The notes: generated by a model not told the origin, from the sequence alone. Positions 50,051 through 58,931 are shown, numbered from the stretch's first letter. The stretch: DNA of 61,332 bases from Candidatus Peribacteria bacterium (GCA_943354505.1 CALRCE010000004.1:1-61332); one strand, 5' to 3'. Translations and numbers: made by a program.

Positions 50051-51184
50051 ATGAAAACTCTAGCGAAAGCCCGACTCCTTGTCACTCGATTTCCCTACAC
50101 TAGCCAATGGGGTGGGGAGGAGCTGCACACCCTCACCTTGGCCAAAGAGTTGGATGCGCGAGGGATTCCGAGCTTTTACCTGGGTTCGTGTCGTGTGCTG
50201 GGCGAGGCGTTTAAAGAGGCCCACTTTGATGCGAAATTTGCGTGGTTGGGGAAGCCGCCGGTGACGAAGTTTTGGCTTTTGGCGTTCACGGTGCTCAGTC
50301 CGTTTTTGTTTTTGAAGGCGGGACTGATGTTGGGCAAGGCCCGGCAACGTTGGGACGTGGACTCGGTGCTCATGCTGTCGTTTGGTGAGAAACTTTTGAT
50401 GACCCCGTGGGCTCGGCTGTTTGGAATGCGAACGCTGTGGATTGAGCACGCGCGGATCGGACGATGGCTGAGCAAAAATCCGTGGCGAATCGTGTACAAA
50501 TGGTGGTCGCGCTGGGCGACGGTGGTGGTGACGAGCAATGCGATGGCTCCGCTCGTTCGGCCCTGGATTTCGGAGCGCGGGGTGAGCCCTCGACTGGCGG
50601 CGATTTCGTGTGCGGTGATGGTGGAAAAGGCGAGTCCCTTACGAGGCGAGGTGGCGGCATTTATAGACGGGAGTTTTGTAGTGTCCACTGTGGCGCGTTT
50701 GACACCTGATAAAGGAGTGGACATGCTTGTCCATCTTGTCCATTCTAAACCTGATGTGAAGCTTGTGGTGGTGGGCAGTGGACCGCTGAAAAAAGAGCTG
50801 CAAAAAAAGGCCGATTTGGACCGCGTTTTGTTCGTGGATTCTTTGCCACGAGGCGAATTGATGGAGCTTTATAAACGCAGTGATTTGTTCGTGCTGGCGT
50901 CTCGCGAAATGGATCCGTTTGGAATGGTGGCGGCCGAGGCGATGCACTTTGGAACGCCAGTGCTTTTGACGACCGCGTGTGGCATTTCGAAGGACCTTGT
51001 GCACGGCCGCGACGCGTGGATTGTGGAGCCGAAAGTGGCGGAGCTGGACAAGGCTTTCAAGCGTTTGCAAAAGGACCCTGCGTTGCGAAAAGCGTTGGGC
51101 AGGCACGGCCAGGCGTTTGTGAAAAAACACTACCAACTGGGGGCAATGATGGAGGAGTTTGAGGGGTTGTTGACAAAAATTTAA
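50051..51184 (+). CDS. Glycosyltransferase family 4
   Basis: 377 residues from the ATG at 50051; the reading upstream overlaps nadK and is not homologous. GT-B fold: RLLVTRFPYTSQWGGEELHT at the acceptor site, STVARLTPDKGVDMLVHLVH and VGSGPLKKELQKKADLDRVL in the donor half, and SREMDPFGMVAAEAMHFGTP in the E-x7-E position (MDPFGMVAAE). It should add a sugar to a surface glycan. The last 15 bp overlap the promoter of the next gene. Confidence 0.9.
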   Translation: MKTLAKARLLVTRFPYTSQWGGEELHTLTLAKELDARGIPSFYLGSCRVLGEAFKEAHFDAKFAWLGKPPVTKFWLLAFTVLSPFLFLKAGLMLGKARQRWDVDSVLMLSFGEKLLMTPWARLFGMRTLWIEHARIGRWLSKNPWRIVYKWWSRWATVVVTSNAMAPLVRPWISERGVSPRLAAISCAVMVEKASPLRGEVAAFIDGSFVVSTVARLTPDKGVDMLVHLVHSKPDVKLVVVGSGPLKKELQKKADLDRVLFVDSLPRGELMELYKRSDLFVLASREMDPFGMVAAEAMHFGTPVLLTTACGISKDLVHGRDAWIVEPKVAELDKAFKRLQKDPALRKALGRHGQAFVKKHYQLGAMMEEFEGLLTKI

Positions 51185-51198
51185 ATTGCACTTATAAT
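51170..51198 (+). promoter_or_regulatory. Perfect consensus promoter of the 51221 lipoprotein gene
   Basis: TTGACA (51170-51175), 17 bp, TATAAT (51193-51198), partly inside the end of the glycosyltransferase gene. Leader about 16 nt, without Shine-Dalgarno. Confidence 0.85.
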
Positions 51199-51220
51199 AA
51201 CCGCTATCCTGTTCCCCTGC

Positions 51221-52048
51221 ATGTCTAAACTTGGATTAGGACTATCGACTCTCCTTCTTGCCACAGATCTTGCCGGATGTTCTCCTTCACCCGAGGATGA
51301 GGATCCTTCAAAAGAGGCAATGAAAGCTGCCTCAATTTCACCCTCACTTGCATCTTTTGTTGAACATTTGAGCAGTGCCAGGAGCAGGGTGTTTGAGGAT
51401 CTGACTGGTGAAGAGCAACTGCTGGAGGAACTGGGCAAGAGAACGGAGCTTTCCGTCGTTGGTTCCTCTGTTTTAAAAGAGAAAGAGTGCAAGCGGCGGG
51501 CTGAAAAATTGAATGGAATAAAGCGTGGAGATAATGAAAACATTGCTTCATCTTCGACCCCTATAGACTGGTCTCCAGTTGTGGATACTACTGCAATGCA
51601 AGGCTGTGTGGAATTGCCCGATAAGAGTACGGGCTTTTTTCTTTTCGTTCCTTCGGTGTCTGTTTCAAGTAGAGAAGGTTGGTCTGCTAAGGATCCAGGT
51701 CTACTGACTTTCAAGACTGCGGTCTACCCAACTCCATTGAGTCCCTACAACAGTGCCGCACAAACTTTTGCTCTGGGCGAAGTGGCGTGTCGCTACTGGA
51801 CGATTCCTTTGTTAGGAGGACATCGTCCAAAGCTTCCTCTGGAAGCAAAACACTGTGGGGATGCGGTGTATCTGTACGAACAGGACGTCAGCTTGGATGA
51901 TGTGAGACTGGTCCTTACTGCTAGCCTGGAGGGGTGCATCGATGAAGGAATCCGTTCTGGTGCCATCCGAGACCCTGAATTTCTGTGTCATGAACTTGGG
52001 GTGGATCCTTCCTACGGTTCAGACCGCACGTCAAAAGTGACCAGATAG
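51221..52048 (+). CDS. Predicted lipoprotein
   Basis: 275 residues. Signal peptide with lipobox LAGC (Cys20), then an acidic linker SPSPEDEDPSKEA. Five further cysteines in the mature protein could form disulfides. No catalytic motif or family recognised. The consensus promoter just upstream suggests it is well expressed on its own. The stop lies within the remnant of a MazF-like gene in another frame. Confidence 0.7.
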   Translation: MSKLGLGLSTLLLATDLAGCSPSPEDEDPSKEAMKAASISPSLASFVEHLSSARSRVFEDLTGEEQLLEELGKRTELSVVGSSVLKEKECKRRAEKLNGIKRGDNENIASSSTPIDWSPVVDTTAMQGCVELPDKSTGFFLFVPSVSVSSREGWSAKDPGLLTFKTAVYPTPLSPYNSAAQTFALGEVACRYWTIPLLGGHRPKLPLEAKHCGDAVYLYEQDVSLDDVRLVLTASLEGCIDEGIRSGAIRDPEFLCHELGVDPSYGSDRTSKVTR

Positions 52049-52284
52049 GAACCGCTTTTTGGCGCGACTATAGCCCCTTCACTCAAAAAGGTGAAAGACA
52101 AGTGGTCTGTCTCCACCAAGCAAGATCCATTGATTATGGAAGACTTTATTCGAAATTAGGACAACTGGACGAGCAGGATTGGCTCAACATCGTGTTTCGG
52201 TTTGAAAAACTTTACTTAAAAAGAAAATTCTTTTTGGGCTTCAAGGCAAAATTCACTCTTAAGAGTTTGCGCGGCGGCGTTTAG
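51991..52284 (+). pseudogene. Possible remnant of a MazF/PemK-type toxin gene
   Basis: The frame is open from 51991 (after a TGA) to the TAG at 52284. Its second half reads VVCLHQARSIDYGRLYSKLG and then QLDEQDWLNIVFRFEKLYL, which resembles the C-terminal part of MazF/PemK proteins (LSQIRTIDxxRLxxKLGxL...). The N-terminal half of such a toxin with the RP-L-V strand is missing, and no ATG is present; a GTG at 52102 is the only start. The end overlaps the next, convergent gene by 4 bp. Resemblance by eye only. Confidence 0.3.
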
Positions 52285-53363
52285 AGATTCTGTAAAATCT
52301 TCTTCGCTGTCTTCTCCCAAGAGAACTCTTTGATGCGGGCGAGGCCTTTTTGTTGGTAACGGTTGGCGACGAGGGGGTCCATGAGGTGCTCGATGGCTTC
52401 GGCCCATTCCTCGGGTTTGAAGGGGCTGGCGAGCACAGCGGCGTCTCCGACTGCTTCGGGGATGGAAGAAGAGCGGCTAGCGATGACGGGACAGCCGCAG
52501 GCCATGGCTTCGAGAGGCGGGATGCCAAATCCTTCGTATAAAGAAGGGAAGGCGAAGACGAGAGCGCGGGAGTAGAGTTCGCAGAGTTGAGAGCCGGAGA
52601 CGGAACCGAGGAAGTGGATGCGATCCTGAATGGTTGTGGGCAGGGTTTGAATAACGTTGAGCGTGGAAGCGCTTTTGGCCGCTCGGCCACCCACCACGAC
52701 GAGGTGGAGATCGGGGTGTTTCTCGTGGAGGAGTGCTAGGGTTTTGAACAGCAGAGCGATGTTCTTGCGAGGCAAGAGGGTTCCCACTGCTAAAATGTAC
52801 TTTGGGGGTAAATCGATTTTTTGGCTGTCCACGGCGTGGATGTCTTCGGGCACGGCGGGCGAAGCGACGATCGCGGCTTTGGCTCTGGTGAACGGGAAGA
52901 GTTTGTGCAGATCGCGGAGGGTGTTTTCGGAAACGGGAAGAAGTAGACGCGCTTTCTTGAGGGCACGGGGCAGGGTGAGGCGCTCTACGAGGGTTGGGAA
53001 CCATGGATGAGACTTGGCGTGCAAGAAGGTGATGAGGTCGTGGATCACCACGGCGACTTTTTGAGCTTTGGGAGCGAGGGCGGGGTAGATGGTGCTTGTT
53101 GGAGCGAGAAACCAGTCCACGGGAGCTTTGAGCAAGTGACGGCGCAGGTTCCAGTGCCACATTAGCCCTTTCCCTTTGATGCAGAGTTGTTTGACGTGCT
53201 CGGTGGTTTGAAAGTGAGGATTGGGCGTTTTTGTGAAGAGCACGAAGTCTTGCTCAGGAGCGGCGGCGATGAGGGCTTTGACCAGATTGAGCGTGTAGCG
53301 GCCTTTGCCCGCTCCTTTCTCACTGGCTTCGCGGATGTCGATGCCTAGGGTTTTCGTTGGCAT
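52281..53363 (-). CDS. Glycosyltransferase family 4
   Basis: 360 residues. N-terminal LGIDIREASEKGAGKGRYTL is the acceptor-side Gly-rich start of mannosyltransferase-like GT4. VAVVIHDLITFLHAKSHPWF, YILAVGTLLPRKNIALLFKT and PSLYEGFGIPPLEAMACGCP are further GT4 marks; the last is the EX7E motif. Likely builds a surface polysaccharide. A convergent end with the MazF-like remnant and a divergent start (44 bp) from the membrane-protein gene at 53408. Confidence 0.92.
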   Translation of the reverse strand: MPTKTLGIDIREASEKGAGKGRYTLNLVKALIAAAPEQDFVLFTKTPNPHFQTTEHVKQLCIKGKGLMWHWNLRRHLLKAPVDWFLAPTSTIYPALAPKAQKVAVVIHDLITFLHAKSHPWFPTLVERLTLPRALKKARLLLPVSENTLRDLHKLFPFTRAKAAIVASPAVPEDIHAVDSQKIDLPPKYILAVGTLLPRKNIALLFKTLALLHEKHPDLHLVVVGGRAAKSASTLNVIQTLPTTIQDRIHFLGSVSGSQLCELYSRALVFAFPSLYEGFGIPPLEAMACGCPVIASRSSSIPEAVGDAAVLASPFKPEEWAEAIEHLMDPLVANRYQQKGLARIKEFSWEKTAKKILQNL

Positions 53364-53407
53364 AATGAACTTTTTTTGATAGATTGAACTCGATTTTCCC
53401 CGTCATT

Positions 53408-54190
53408 ATGTCGCTCACACAGCGGATGAAACAAGGCTTTCTTCGTCTCCCCCTCCGAAAACAGGTGGTTTTGCTGGCGAGTGCAGGTCTCATGATCAGC
53501 CCACTCATGCCTTGGTACGATGAGCGAAACAGCTTTGGCGTGGGCGATAGTTACCTCGGACTCCAGGGCCCCTTCTTTTTGATTGGATTCATGGTGATGG
53601 GCTTGGGAGCGATCAGTTTCTTTAATATGTTTCTGCCTTTGTTGGGCAAGCATTTTTTCAATCTTAAGAAACGCGGCGGAATTCTGAGTGTGATTTTGGG
53701 TTTGCAATCGGTGTTGCTCATGGTGGTGGCGAACTCGGTGTTCTTCCACCCTGATTTTGGAGTGAACCTCAGCACCAAATCCACTCGCTTTGGGATGACT
53801 TTTGCGTTCATCACGGCGGGATTCATGATGGTGGCGGGGTGGTTTTCTCGTGCAAAAGAGGAAGAAGTGAATGAAATCGTGAGCCTTGAAGAAGATGTGC
53901 AGGAGGTTGAAATTCAAGAAGATCGACCTTTTGCCGGCCCCAGTCCGGTGTCTTACGAACAGGCACGCCCCGTGCAGACCAGCTTTTCTCAACCTGCGCC
54001 CACGGCGACCCCTTCTGTGGATCCTTTGACTTTGGATCCGAAGGCTCGATACAAGTTGATGCAGGCACGGCTTCGCAGCCAAGGCGGATCCGTGCATTAT
54101 GGCAGCAACAACGCGTCTAATTTTTGGGGCGGACGCAACGCTTCCTCTCCTTATGGAATTTCTAGTTCAGACAACGATAACAACTTTTAA
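53408..54190 (+). CDS. Membrane protein with a long disordered tail
   Basis: 260 residues from the ATG at 53408. Four membrane helices in the first 145 residues (VVLLASAGLMISPLMPWYDE; GPFFLIGFMVMGLGAISFF; GILSVILGLQSVLLMVVANS; FGMTFAFITAGFMMVAGWF). The remaining 110 residues are Glu- then Pro/Ser/Asn-rich and look disordered, ending SSSDNDNNF. Not recognised. Followed by a zinc-ribbon gene after only 2 bp, so the two are probably cotranslated. Confidence 0.75.
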   Translation: MSLTQRMKQGFLRLPLRKQVVLLASAGLMISPLMPWYDERNSFGVGDSYLGLQGPFFLIGFMVMGLGAISFFNMFLPLLGKHFFNLKKRGGILSVILGLQSVLLMVVANSVFFHPDFGVNLSTKSTRFGMTFAFITAGFMMVAGWFSRAKEEEVNEIVSLEEDVQEVEIQEDRPFAGPSPVSYEQARPVQTSFSQPAPTATPSVDPLTLDPKARYKLMQARLRSQGGSVHYGSNNASNFWGGRNASSPYGISSSDNDNNF

Positions 54191-54192
54191 TT

Positions 54193-54417
54193 ATGTCCGA
54201 CGACACAACCGTGACAGATGAAGTGAGCGAAGAAACGGCTGCTCCGCAAGGAAGCCCCATCGTGTTCTATTGCAAGGATTGCAAAGCCATTGTGGACGAG
54301 CCCATCAAGCACAAAACCAAGTACGAATACATGTGCCCCACTTGCAAAAGCGAGCGTGTTTCGTTTGGAACGCGTCAGGCGATTTCGGACTTCTTTCAAG
54401 TGAAACTGAAAAACTAG
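54193..54417 (+). CDS. Small zinc-ribbon protein
   Basis: 74 residues. A disordered acidic start (1-22) and then one zinc ribbon with two CxxC knuckles, FYCKDCKAIVDE and YMCPTCKSERV. The tail RQAISDFFQVKLKN may be a helix. No partner is evident; the fold is used for nucleic-acid or protein binding. Its stop overlaps the stop of the convergent gene by 4 bp. Confidence 0.8.
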   Translation: MSDDTTVTDEVSEETAAPQGSPIVFYCKDCKAIVDEPIKHKTKYEYMCPTCKSERVSFGTRQAISDFFQVKLKN

Positions 54418-55421
54418 ACTTTGAGGAGACGAACGGCACCACGGGTCGGGCGTTTGTCGGCAGGGTTGTGAGGCATGACTGAAGTTAGATCGCTGATTTT
54501 TGAATAGTCCAAAGTTCGTACGACAGTGAGTTGTTTTTTGGGATCGCGTCCATTGTTGAGCCAAGTGGATGCTCCTTCCTCGCCTCTGAACATGGCGAGC
54601 TTGCGAATGTATTCCAGCACGGCGACACTTTTGGGTTTGTCGTAGGCGTCCTCTGTGGGGAACAGTTGGTAACCGGTGGGCTGACCTTCTGGGCCGTACA
54701 CCGCTTCGTAGGTTTCCCAATAGTCCATGCCACGACAGAAGGTGGGTTCACGATCTTTGAATAAGAGTTGGCCTCCTTTGCTCACTCCGATGAGTTCTCC
54801 ACCGCCTTCCATGGCAAGAACCAAAGCAAGGTTTGTCCTCTCGTGATTCTTTGGATTGAGGCGGTTGAGACGTTCCACCATGTCTTCCCAAGTGAGGTTG
54901 GATCGGTCGGGTTGTTTTCGCTTGAGTGCATCCGCTGGTCGTTCGCCGGACTGTGGCACAACTTTCTTTTCTTCCAGAATGAATAGGCCCTTGTCAAAGT
55001 CGGTTCTTAAGTGATCCAGTCGCGGATCGGTGGGGAGCACGTCGGTGGATCGAGGCCCGCCTTCCATGGACTGAACGGCTGACAGCTGCTTGCTGAAGTC
55101 TTCTGTGAGGGTCGGGATTTGTGACTTGCGTTCGATCTCTCGAACGAGGCCGGCAAGGGCCTCTAAAATGGCAGGTAACTCTTGGGAGGCAAGGCCCGTG
55201 TCCACTTGAACGCCCAGAGCTTCCAACTCCGACAGCACTGCTTCTTTATCTGTTAGTTCCAGTATTTCTTTCAGTTTTTTAACTCGAGGACCGTTGTTCC
55301 CTAAACGCAGAAAATGAGCCACTTGCGTGAGGAGATTTCTTAGATTCATCTCCCGTCGATCCACGATGGGATTGGGCGTTGGAAAGGTGATTGTCGGTTG
55401 AATTCCGGGCGTTTGTGCCAT
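54414..55421 (-). CDS. Hypothetical cytoplasmic protein
   Basis: 335 residues from the ATG at 55421, chosen because a good promoter lies just before it; upstream in-frame codons belong to the promoter region. N-terminal Pro/Thr-rich 20 residues, a helical region about 25-110 (NLRNLLTQVAHFLRLGNNGP, then VKKLKEILELTDKEAVLSEL), and a C-terminal alpha/beta part with LALVLAMEGGGELIGVSKGG and an R/K-rich end. No family recognised. The style resembles the unknown proteins at 5.1 and 21.4 kb. Confidence 0.7.
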   Translation of the reverse strand: MAQTPGIQPTITFPTPNPIVDRREMNLRNLLTQVAHFLRLGNNGPRVKKLKEILELTDKEAVLSELEALGVQVDTGLASQELPAILEALAGLVREIERKSQIPTLTEDFSKQLSAVQSMEGGPRSTDVLPTDPRLDHLRTDFDKGLFILEEKKVVPQSGERPADALKRKQPDRSNLTWEDMVERLNRLNPKNHERTNLALVLAMEGGGELIGVSKGGQLLFKDREPTFCRGMDYWETYEAVYGPEGQPTGYQLFPTEDAYDKPKSVAVLEYIRKLAMFRGEEGASTWLNNGRDPKKQLTVVRTLDYSKISDLTSVMPHNPADKRPTRGAVRLLKV

Positions 55422-55443
55422 GGTTTGACGAATGAATCTTATT

Positions 55444-55471
55444 ATTATACCATATATCCACTGAAACTCAA
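55444..55471 (-). promoter_or_regulatory. Promoter of the 54414-55421 gene
   Basis: Minus strand: TTGAGT (55471-55466), 16 bp, perfect TATAAT (55449-55444), leader about 16 nt. Confidence 0.65.
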
Positions 55472-55534
55472 CCTGTTTGGACTGGAAAAAGTGGCGACAG
55501 TCCTCCATGCTCTGCTCATCCTTAATCTCCTCTG

Positions 55535-56656
55535 ATGCTTCCCGACCGAATCGACTACGTGGATCTCGACCGAGCTAAGAACGCGTTCATCGCGGCAAGC
55601 AAGAAAACGATGGGATTTGCGGAGGCGTATGGGTTTATGCCGGGTGGTTTTGGAGCGAGTGCGAATGTGTTCGCCTTGGATTTGAAACCGTTTTTGAAGA
55701 GCGGCGCGGAGAATTTGCTGGTGACTTTGTTGCCGGAAGGGCTGGGAACGGCGGATGATGCCAGGCCTGACGATTTTTCGAGTGAAGAGTGGGTGAAGTT
55801 TTGGAGGAACGTCGGGCTCAAGACCATGTCGACTTTGACGAACGACGCGGCATCCTCGGGAATGCAGACGATTTTGATCTCTTTGTATTTGCCTTCGGCG
55901 CGTCCGGAGCTCGTGTTCACGGCCGAATTCATGGAGGGCTTTTTAGATGGATTTGTGGACGGCTGCAAACGTGTCGGTTGTGTCTACTTTTCAGGAGAAA
56001 CACCTCAGCTGAAGACCAAGATTTTCGAAGATAAGTTGGACATTGCGGGTGCCTTATTTGGAGTGGTTCCGGCTGGGTACAGTGCGATCGATTCGAGTGA
56101 ACTTGTGGAGGGCGATTTTATGGTCTTTGTGGAAAGCAGCGGGCCTCACGAAAATGGGTTTACGACGCTGCGCAGTGTGGCGGAAGGTTTGCCTCAGGGT
56201 TATCGCACGAAGTTGCCGAGCGGAATGGAATTTTGGGAAGCGATCAATGCGCCGGGACATTTGTACACCTCGCTTGTGCAGGCGGTCATGAAGGCCGGCA
56301 TTCGTCCTTCGAACGTGGAGCCCATCACGGGACACGGATGGCAGAAATTGATGCGCCCCAGACAAGCGCTGCGTTATGTGGTGGACACGATGTTGCCGGT
56401 GCCTGAGATTTTTAGTTTTGTGGAACAGGCGAGCGGAATGAGCACCGAAACCATGCTGAAGACTTTTAATTATGGTGTTGGAATGGCGATTTATACGCAC
56501 ACTCGTGAAGAAGCAGAAAAGGTGGTGGCTTTGGCTGCTGAGCAGGGTCTAAAAGCTTGTGTGGCGGGCCACGTCGAAGAAGCCGAGGCTCGCGAAGTGG
56601 TGGTGAAGCCACTGGGGGTCACGATCCACGGGGAGGGGTTTGCGCTGGGGAAGTGA
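55535..56656 (+). CDS. PurM-like protein (AIR synthase family), diverged
   Basis: 373 residues. The order of PurM motifs can be followed throughout: EGLGTADDARPDD (for DGVGTK), TMSTLTNDAASSGM (for VND...GA), CVYFSGETPQLKTKIFEDKL (for GGETAEMPG), FVESSGPHENGFTTLR (for SSGxHSNGxSLVR), EPITGHGWQKLMR (for HITGGGLxxN) and MLKTFNYGVGMAIYT (for TFNMGIGM). PurM makes aminoimidazole ribotide from FGAM with ATP. The loss of the Lys in GTK and the GGG-to-GHG change make it unsure whether it is the genuine enzyme or a relative with another substrate. No Shine-Dalgarno. Confidence 0.85.
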   Translation: MLPDRIDYVDLDRAKNAFIAASKKTMGFAEAYGFMPGGFGASANVFALDLKPFLKSGAENLLVTLLPEGLGTADDARPDDFSSEEWVKFWRNVGLKTMSTLTNDAASSGMQTILISLYLPSARPELVFTAEFMEGFLDGFVDGCKRVGCVYFSGETPQLKTKIFEDKLDIAGALFGVVPAGYSAIDSSELVEGDFMVFVESSGPHENGFTTLRSVAEGLPQGYRTKLPSGMEFWEAINAPGHLYTSLVQAVMKAGIRPSNVEPITGHGWQKLMRPRQALRYVVDTMLPVPEIFSFVEQASGMSTETMLKTFNYGVGMAIYTHTREEAEKVVALAAEQGLKACVAGHVEEAEAREVVVKPLGVTIHGEGFALGK

Positions 56657-56683
56657 AATGAATCTTTGACATTTAAATAACTA

Positions 56684-57478
56684 ATGACTGATTTCATTAA
56701 AACACCTTTCGACGACTTTATACTTTTGTGTACTCAATCCCAATTGAGCAACCCAGCTTATCCAGCTTTTACAGACTTGAGAGCGTTTTTAATGACTCAA
56801 GCAAAGACATTTCGGGTTTGCTATATCAATATGAAAAAGTGCGCTGAGACTTTTGAGAAAACGTTAGAAGATATGAGAAAGGGGCCAGGTGGACATAGAT
56901 CATGTACAACGGAAGAAATGATCAGCATGAGTGATAACACAATAATGACAGCTTTAGCTTTCTTTCAGTTTTTAGCTGCAGTCAACCAATTTGGCAGACG
57001 CCTCGACAGATTAGATTCAAAGTTACTAAAACCTCCTTTAGATAAAGAGGTCTACTTTTTTCGAAACAAGGTAATCGAACATTGGGATGAATACCTTGGA
57101 TACGGCCCAGTTTCGCATGGTATGAGGGGGCAAAAAGATAAACTAAATTTGCCATATCACAGTGGAAGGAAAGTTGGTTTTTTAGAGAACCAAGAGGCTA
57201 AACAGCTGCTTGAAGTGGAGTTTAAGAGATATATACCCAGTTTCAGCCTGCCTTCAACTGCTGATCCTGAAACTTACATGAAACTTGTTTACGATGGTTT
57301 GAAACTAATTGATCCTGAGCTGAAGTCTAAACCACGTTATCCAAAGAAAGGATCAAAGCATATCCCAGAAGATCTAGTTGAACTGCTGTACGACTCTGGA
57401 TTTCCTGCTCCTTTTTTAGATATTGAAAAGTACATCGATGAATTGCTTGTTTATCTTCAAAGAATATATGATGCATGA
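56684..57478 (+). CDS. Hypothetical AT-rich helical protein with a HEPN-like motif
   Basis: 264 residues. Base composition and codon use are clearly more AT-rich than the genes on both sides, which suggests recent arrival. Helical throughout, no membrane segment. The sequence YFFRNKVIEHW has an Rx5H pattern (Arg127, His133) in a helix, as in HEPN and AbiV-like ribonucleases, though one short pattern is weak proof. It starts 27 bp after the PurM-like gene. Function unknown. Confidence 0.65.
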   Translation: MTDFIKTPFDDFILLCTQSQLSNPAYPAFTDLRAFLMTQAKTFRVCYINMKKCAETFEKTLEDMRKGPGGHRSCTTEEMISMSDNTIMTALAFFQFLAAVNQFGRRLDRLDSKLLKPPLDKEVYFFRNKVIEHWDEYLGYGPVSHGMRGQKDKLNLPYHSGRKVGFLENQEAKQLLEVEFKRYIPSFSLPSTADPETYMKLVYDGLKLIDPELKSKPRYPKKGSKHIPEDLVELLYDSGFPAPFLDIEKYIDELLVYLQRIYDA

Positions 57479-57610
57479 TCATGAGCATTTACAGAAAGTA
57501 AATGCCTTATTCAAGCCATAAACTCGAGTAAAATCTGTGCGTGCGCACACTTTCTAATTTTTGATTTAATTTCAGAGTTTTGTCAGGACTCTTCGTGTTA
57601 GAGTTCTTTT

Positions 57611-58039
57611 ATGCGTGTTTATCAAACAAAGTCAGGAGCATTAACGGGGACAGACTTTCACGAGGTCTGGAGGAAAGCATCTTTTATCTACAAAATGATA
57701 AAGAAGAGGAGTAAGCGTCAGCCCTATTTACGCTCTGCTTACTTCTGCAAAGATAAAATCTTCCTCGGGCTATTTTGGGATCATCTTTTTGAGAAAACTT
57801 GGCCGGACCGCTTGAGACGATTGAGGTATTTTTCTGCTGCTATAGAGCTCATTGAAAATAGCCGTATTGAACCCTCTCTCAAGGAAGATCCTCAGCACTC
57901 AGAGGATACGCTTTACCGTTTTTCTGGTTTCACTAAAGAGAAAGAGCTTTTCCATGTTCAAGTAAAATTTGATCAATCGACTTTAAAGAAATATCTGATC
58001 TCTATATTTCCTGGAAAAGAAGAAAAGGCTCTCCGCTAA
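57611..58039 (+). CDS. Hypothetical small basic protein, possibly of the barnase/RelE-like fold
   Basis: 142 residues, basic. The first half is helical (DFHEVWRKASFIYKMIKKRS). The second half reads as beta strands, LYRFSGFTKEKELFHVQVKF and then LKKYLISIFPGK, a layout seen in phage-associated barnase/EndoU/RelE-like domains. Catalytic residues cannot be fixed. Like its neighbour it is AT-rich. Noncoding spacers of 132 bp before and 79 bp after carry short arms (ACCACG/CGTGGT) but no clear terminator. Confidence 0.6.
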   Translation: MRVYQTKSGALTGTDFHEVWRKASFIYKMIKKRSKRQPYLRSAYFCKDKIFLGLFWDHLFEKTWPDRLRRLRYFSAAIELIENSRIEPSLKEDPQHSEDTLYRFSGFTKEKELFHVQVKFDQSTLKKYLISIFPGKEEKALR

Positions 58040-58118
58040 GTTGTGGCGTATAAACCACGGGCCGATAAGCCTTCTCTGCTTTTATTTTAGCGTGGTAAAA
58101 TAAAATTTCAAGTGCGAA

Positions 58119-58928
58119 CTAGCTATTCTTAAACGTTCCAAAGCCTTTCACCAGCAGGGCGGCGGCAAACCAGAAGACGTTCATGAGGACGATGGCGCTG
58201 CCGCTGGGGATGTTGAGGTAGTATGAAATGATGAGTCCAGACCAGACCGAGAGCAGAGCAAAAATGATGGAGACCAGCACGCTGCTGCGGGCGCTTTTGC
58301 AGAGGGTGATGGCGATGAGCACGGGGATGACCATCATGGCGCCAATGAGCAGTCCACCTACGATTTTAAGGGACTGAGAAACCATGAGCCCCGTGAGTAC
58401 GGCGAGCAGATTTTTGAGCATTTTGGTGTTGAGGCCACGGGTGGAGGTGAGTTCTTCGGAGAACGAAAGCGAGAGGAAGGACCACCAATAGGCGAGGATG
58501 AGGCCGATCATGGCGAGACTCGTGAGGAGCAAGATCCAGACTTCGTTGGCGGTGACGGTGATGAGACTTCCGAATAGATAGTTTTCAAAATTGATGGAGG
58601 CCCCTTTGACGCGGACCAGGGCCACGGCGAGGGCAAGACCTCCGGAGAGGAACAAGGCGAGCACGGCGTCGGCGGAGAAGCGGTGGTTCTTCATGAGGTA
58701 TTCCACTCCCAAGGCGGCGAGCAAGGCCACGGCGACGGCTCCCCACGTTGGGGAGATGCCGAGGATCACTCCGATGCCCACTCCAGCGAGCGCGGCATGA
58801 GCCAGGGTGTCAGCGATGAGACTGGTGTTGCGAGCCACCACAAAAATTCCGAGCAAAGGCGCCACAACGGCAATGAGGCTGCCGGCGAGCAGAGCGCGAA
58901 CCATGAAACTGTATTCAAAAATACTCAT
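58119..58928 (-). CDS. znuB: Zinc/manganese ABC transporter permease
   Basis: 269 residues with eight to nine membrane helices, typical for the ABC-3 family (ZnuB/MntB). FMVRALLAGSLIAVVAPLLG, ADTLAHAALAGVGIGVILG and NLLAVLTGLMVSQSLKIVGG are family segments. Last gene of the zur-znuA-znuC-znuB row, 3 bp after znuC. It forms the membrane channel for the metal. Confidence 0.92.
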   Translation of the reverse strand: MSIFEYSFMVRALLAGSLIAVVAPLLGIFVVARNTSLIADTLAHAALAGVGIGVILGISPTWGAVAVALLAALGVEYLMKNHRFSADAVLALFLSGGLALAVALVRVKGASINFENYLFGSLITVTANEVWILLLTSLAMIGLILAYWWSFLSLSFSEELTSTRGLNTKMLKNLLAVLTGLMVSQSLKIVGGLLIGAMMVIPVLIAITLCKSARSSVLVSIIFALLSVWSGLIISYYLNIPSGSAIVLMNVFWFAAALLVKGFGTFKNS

Positions 58929-58931
58929 TGT

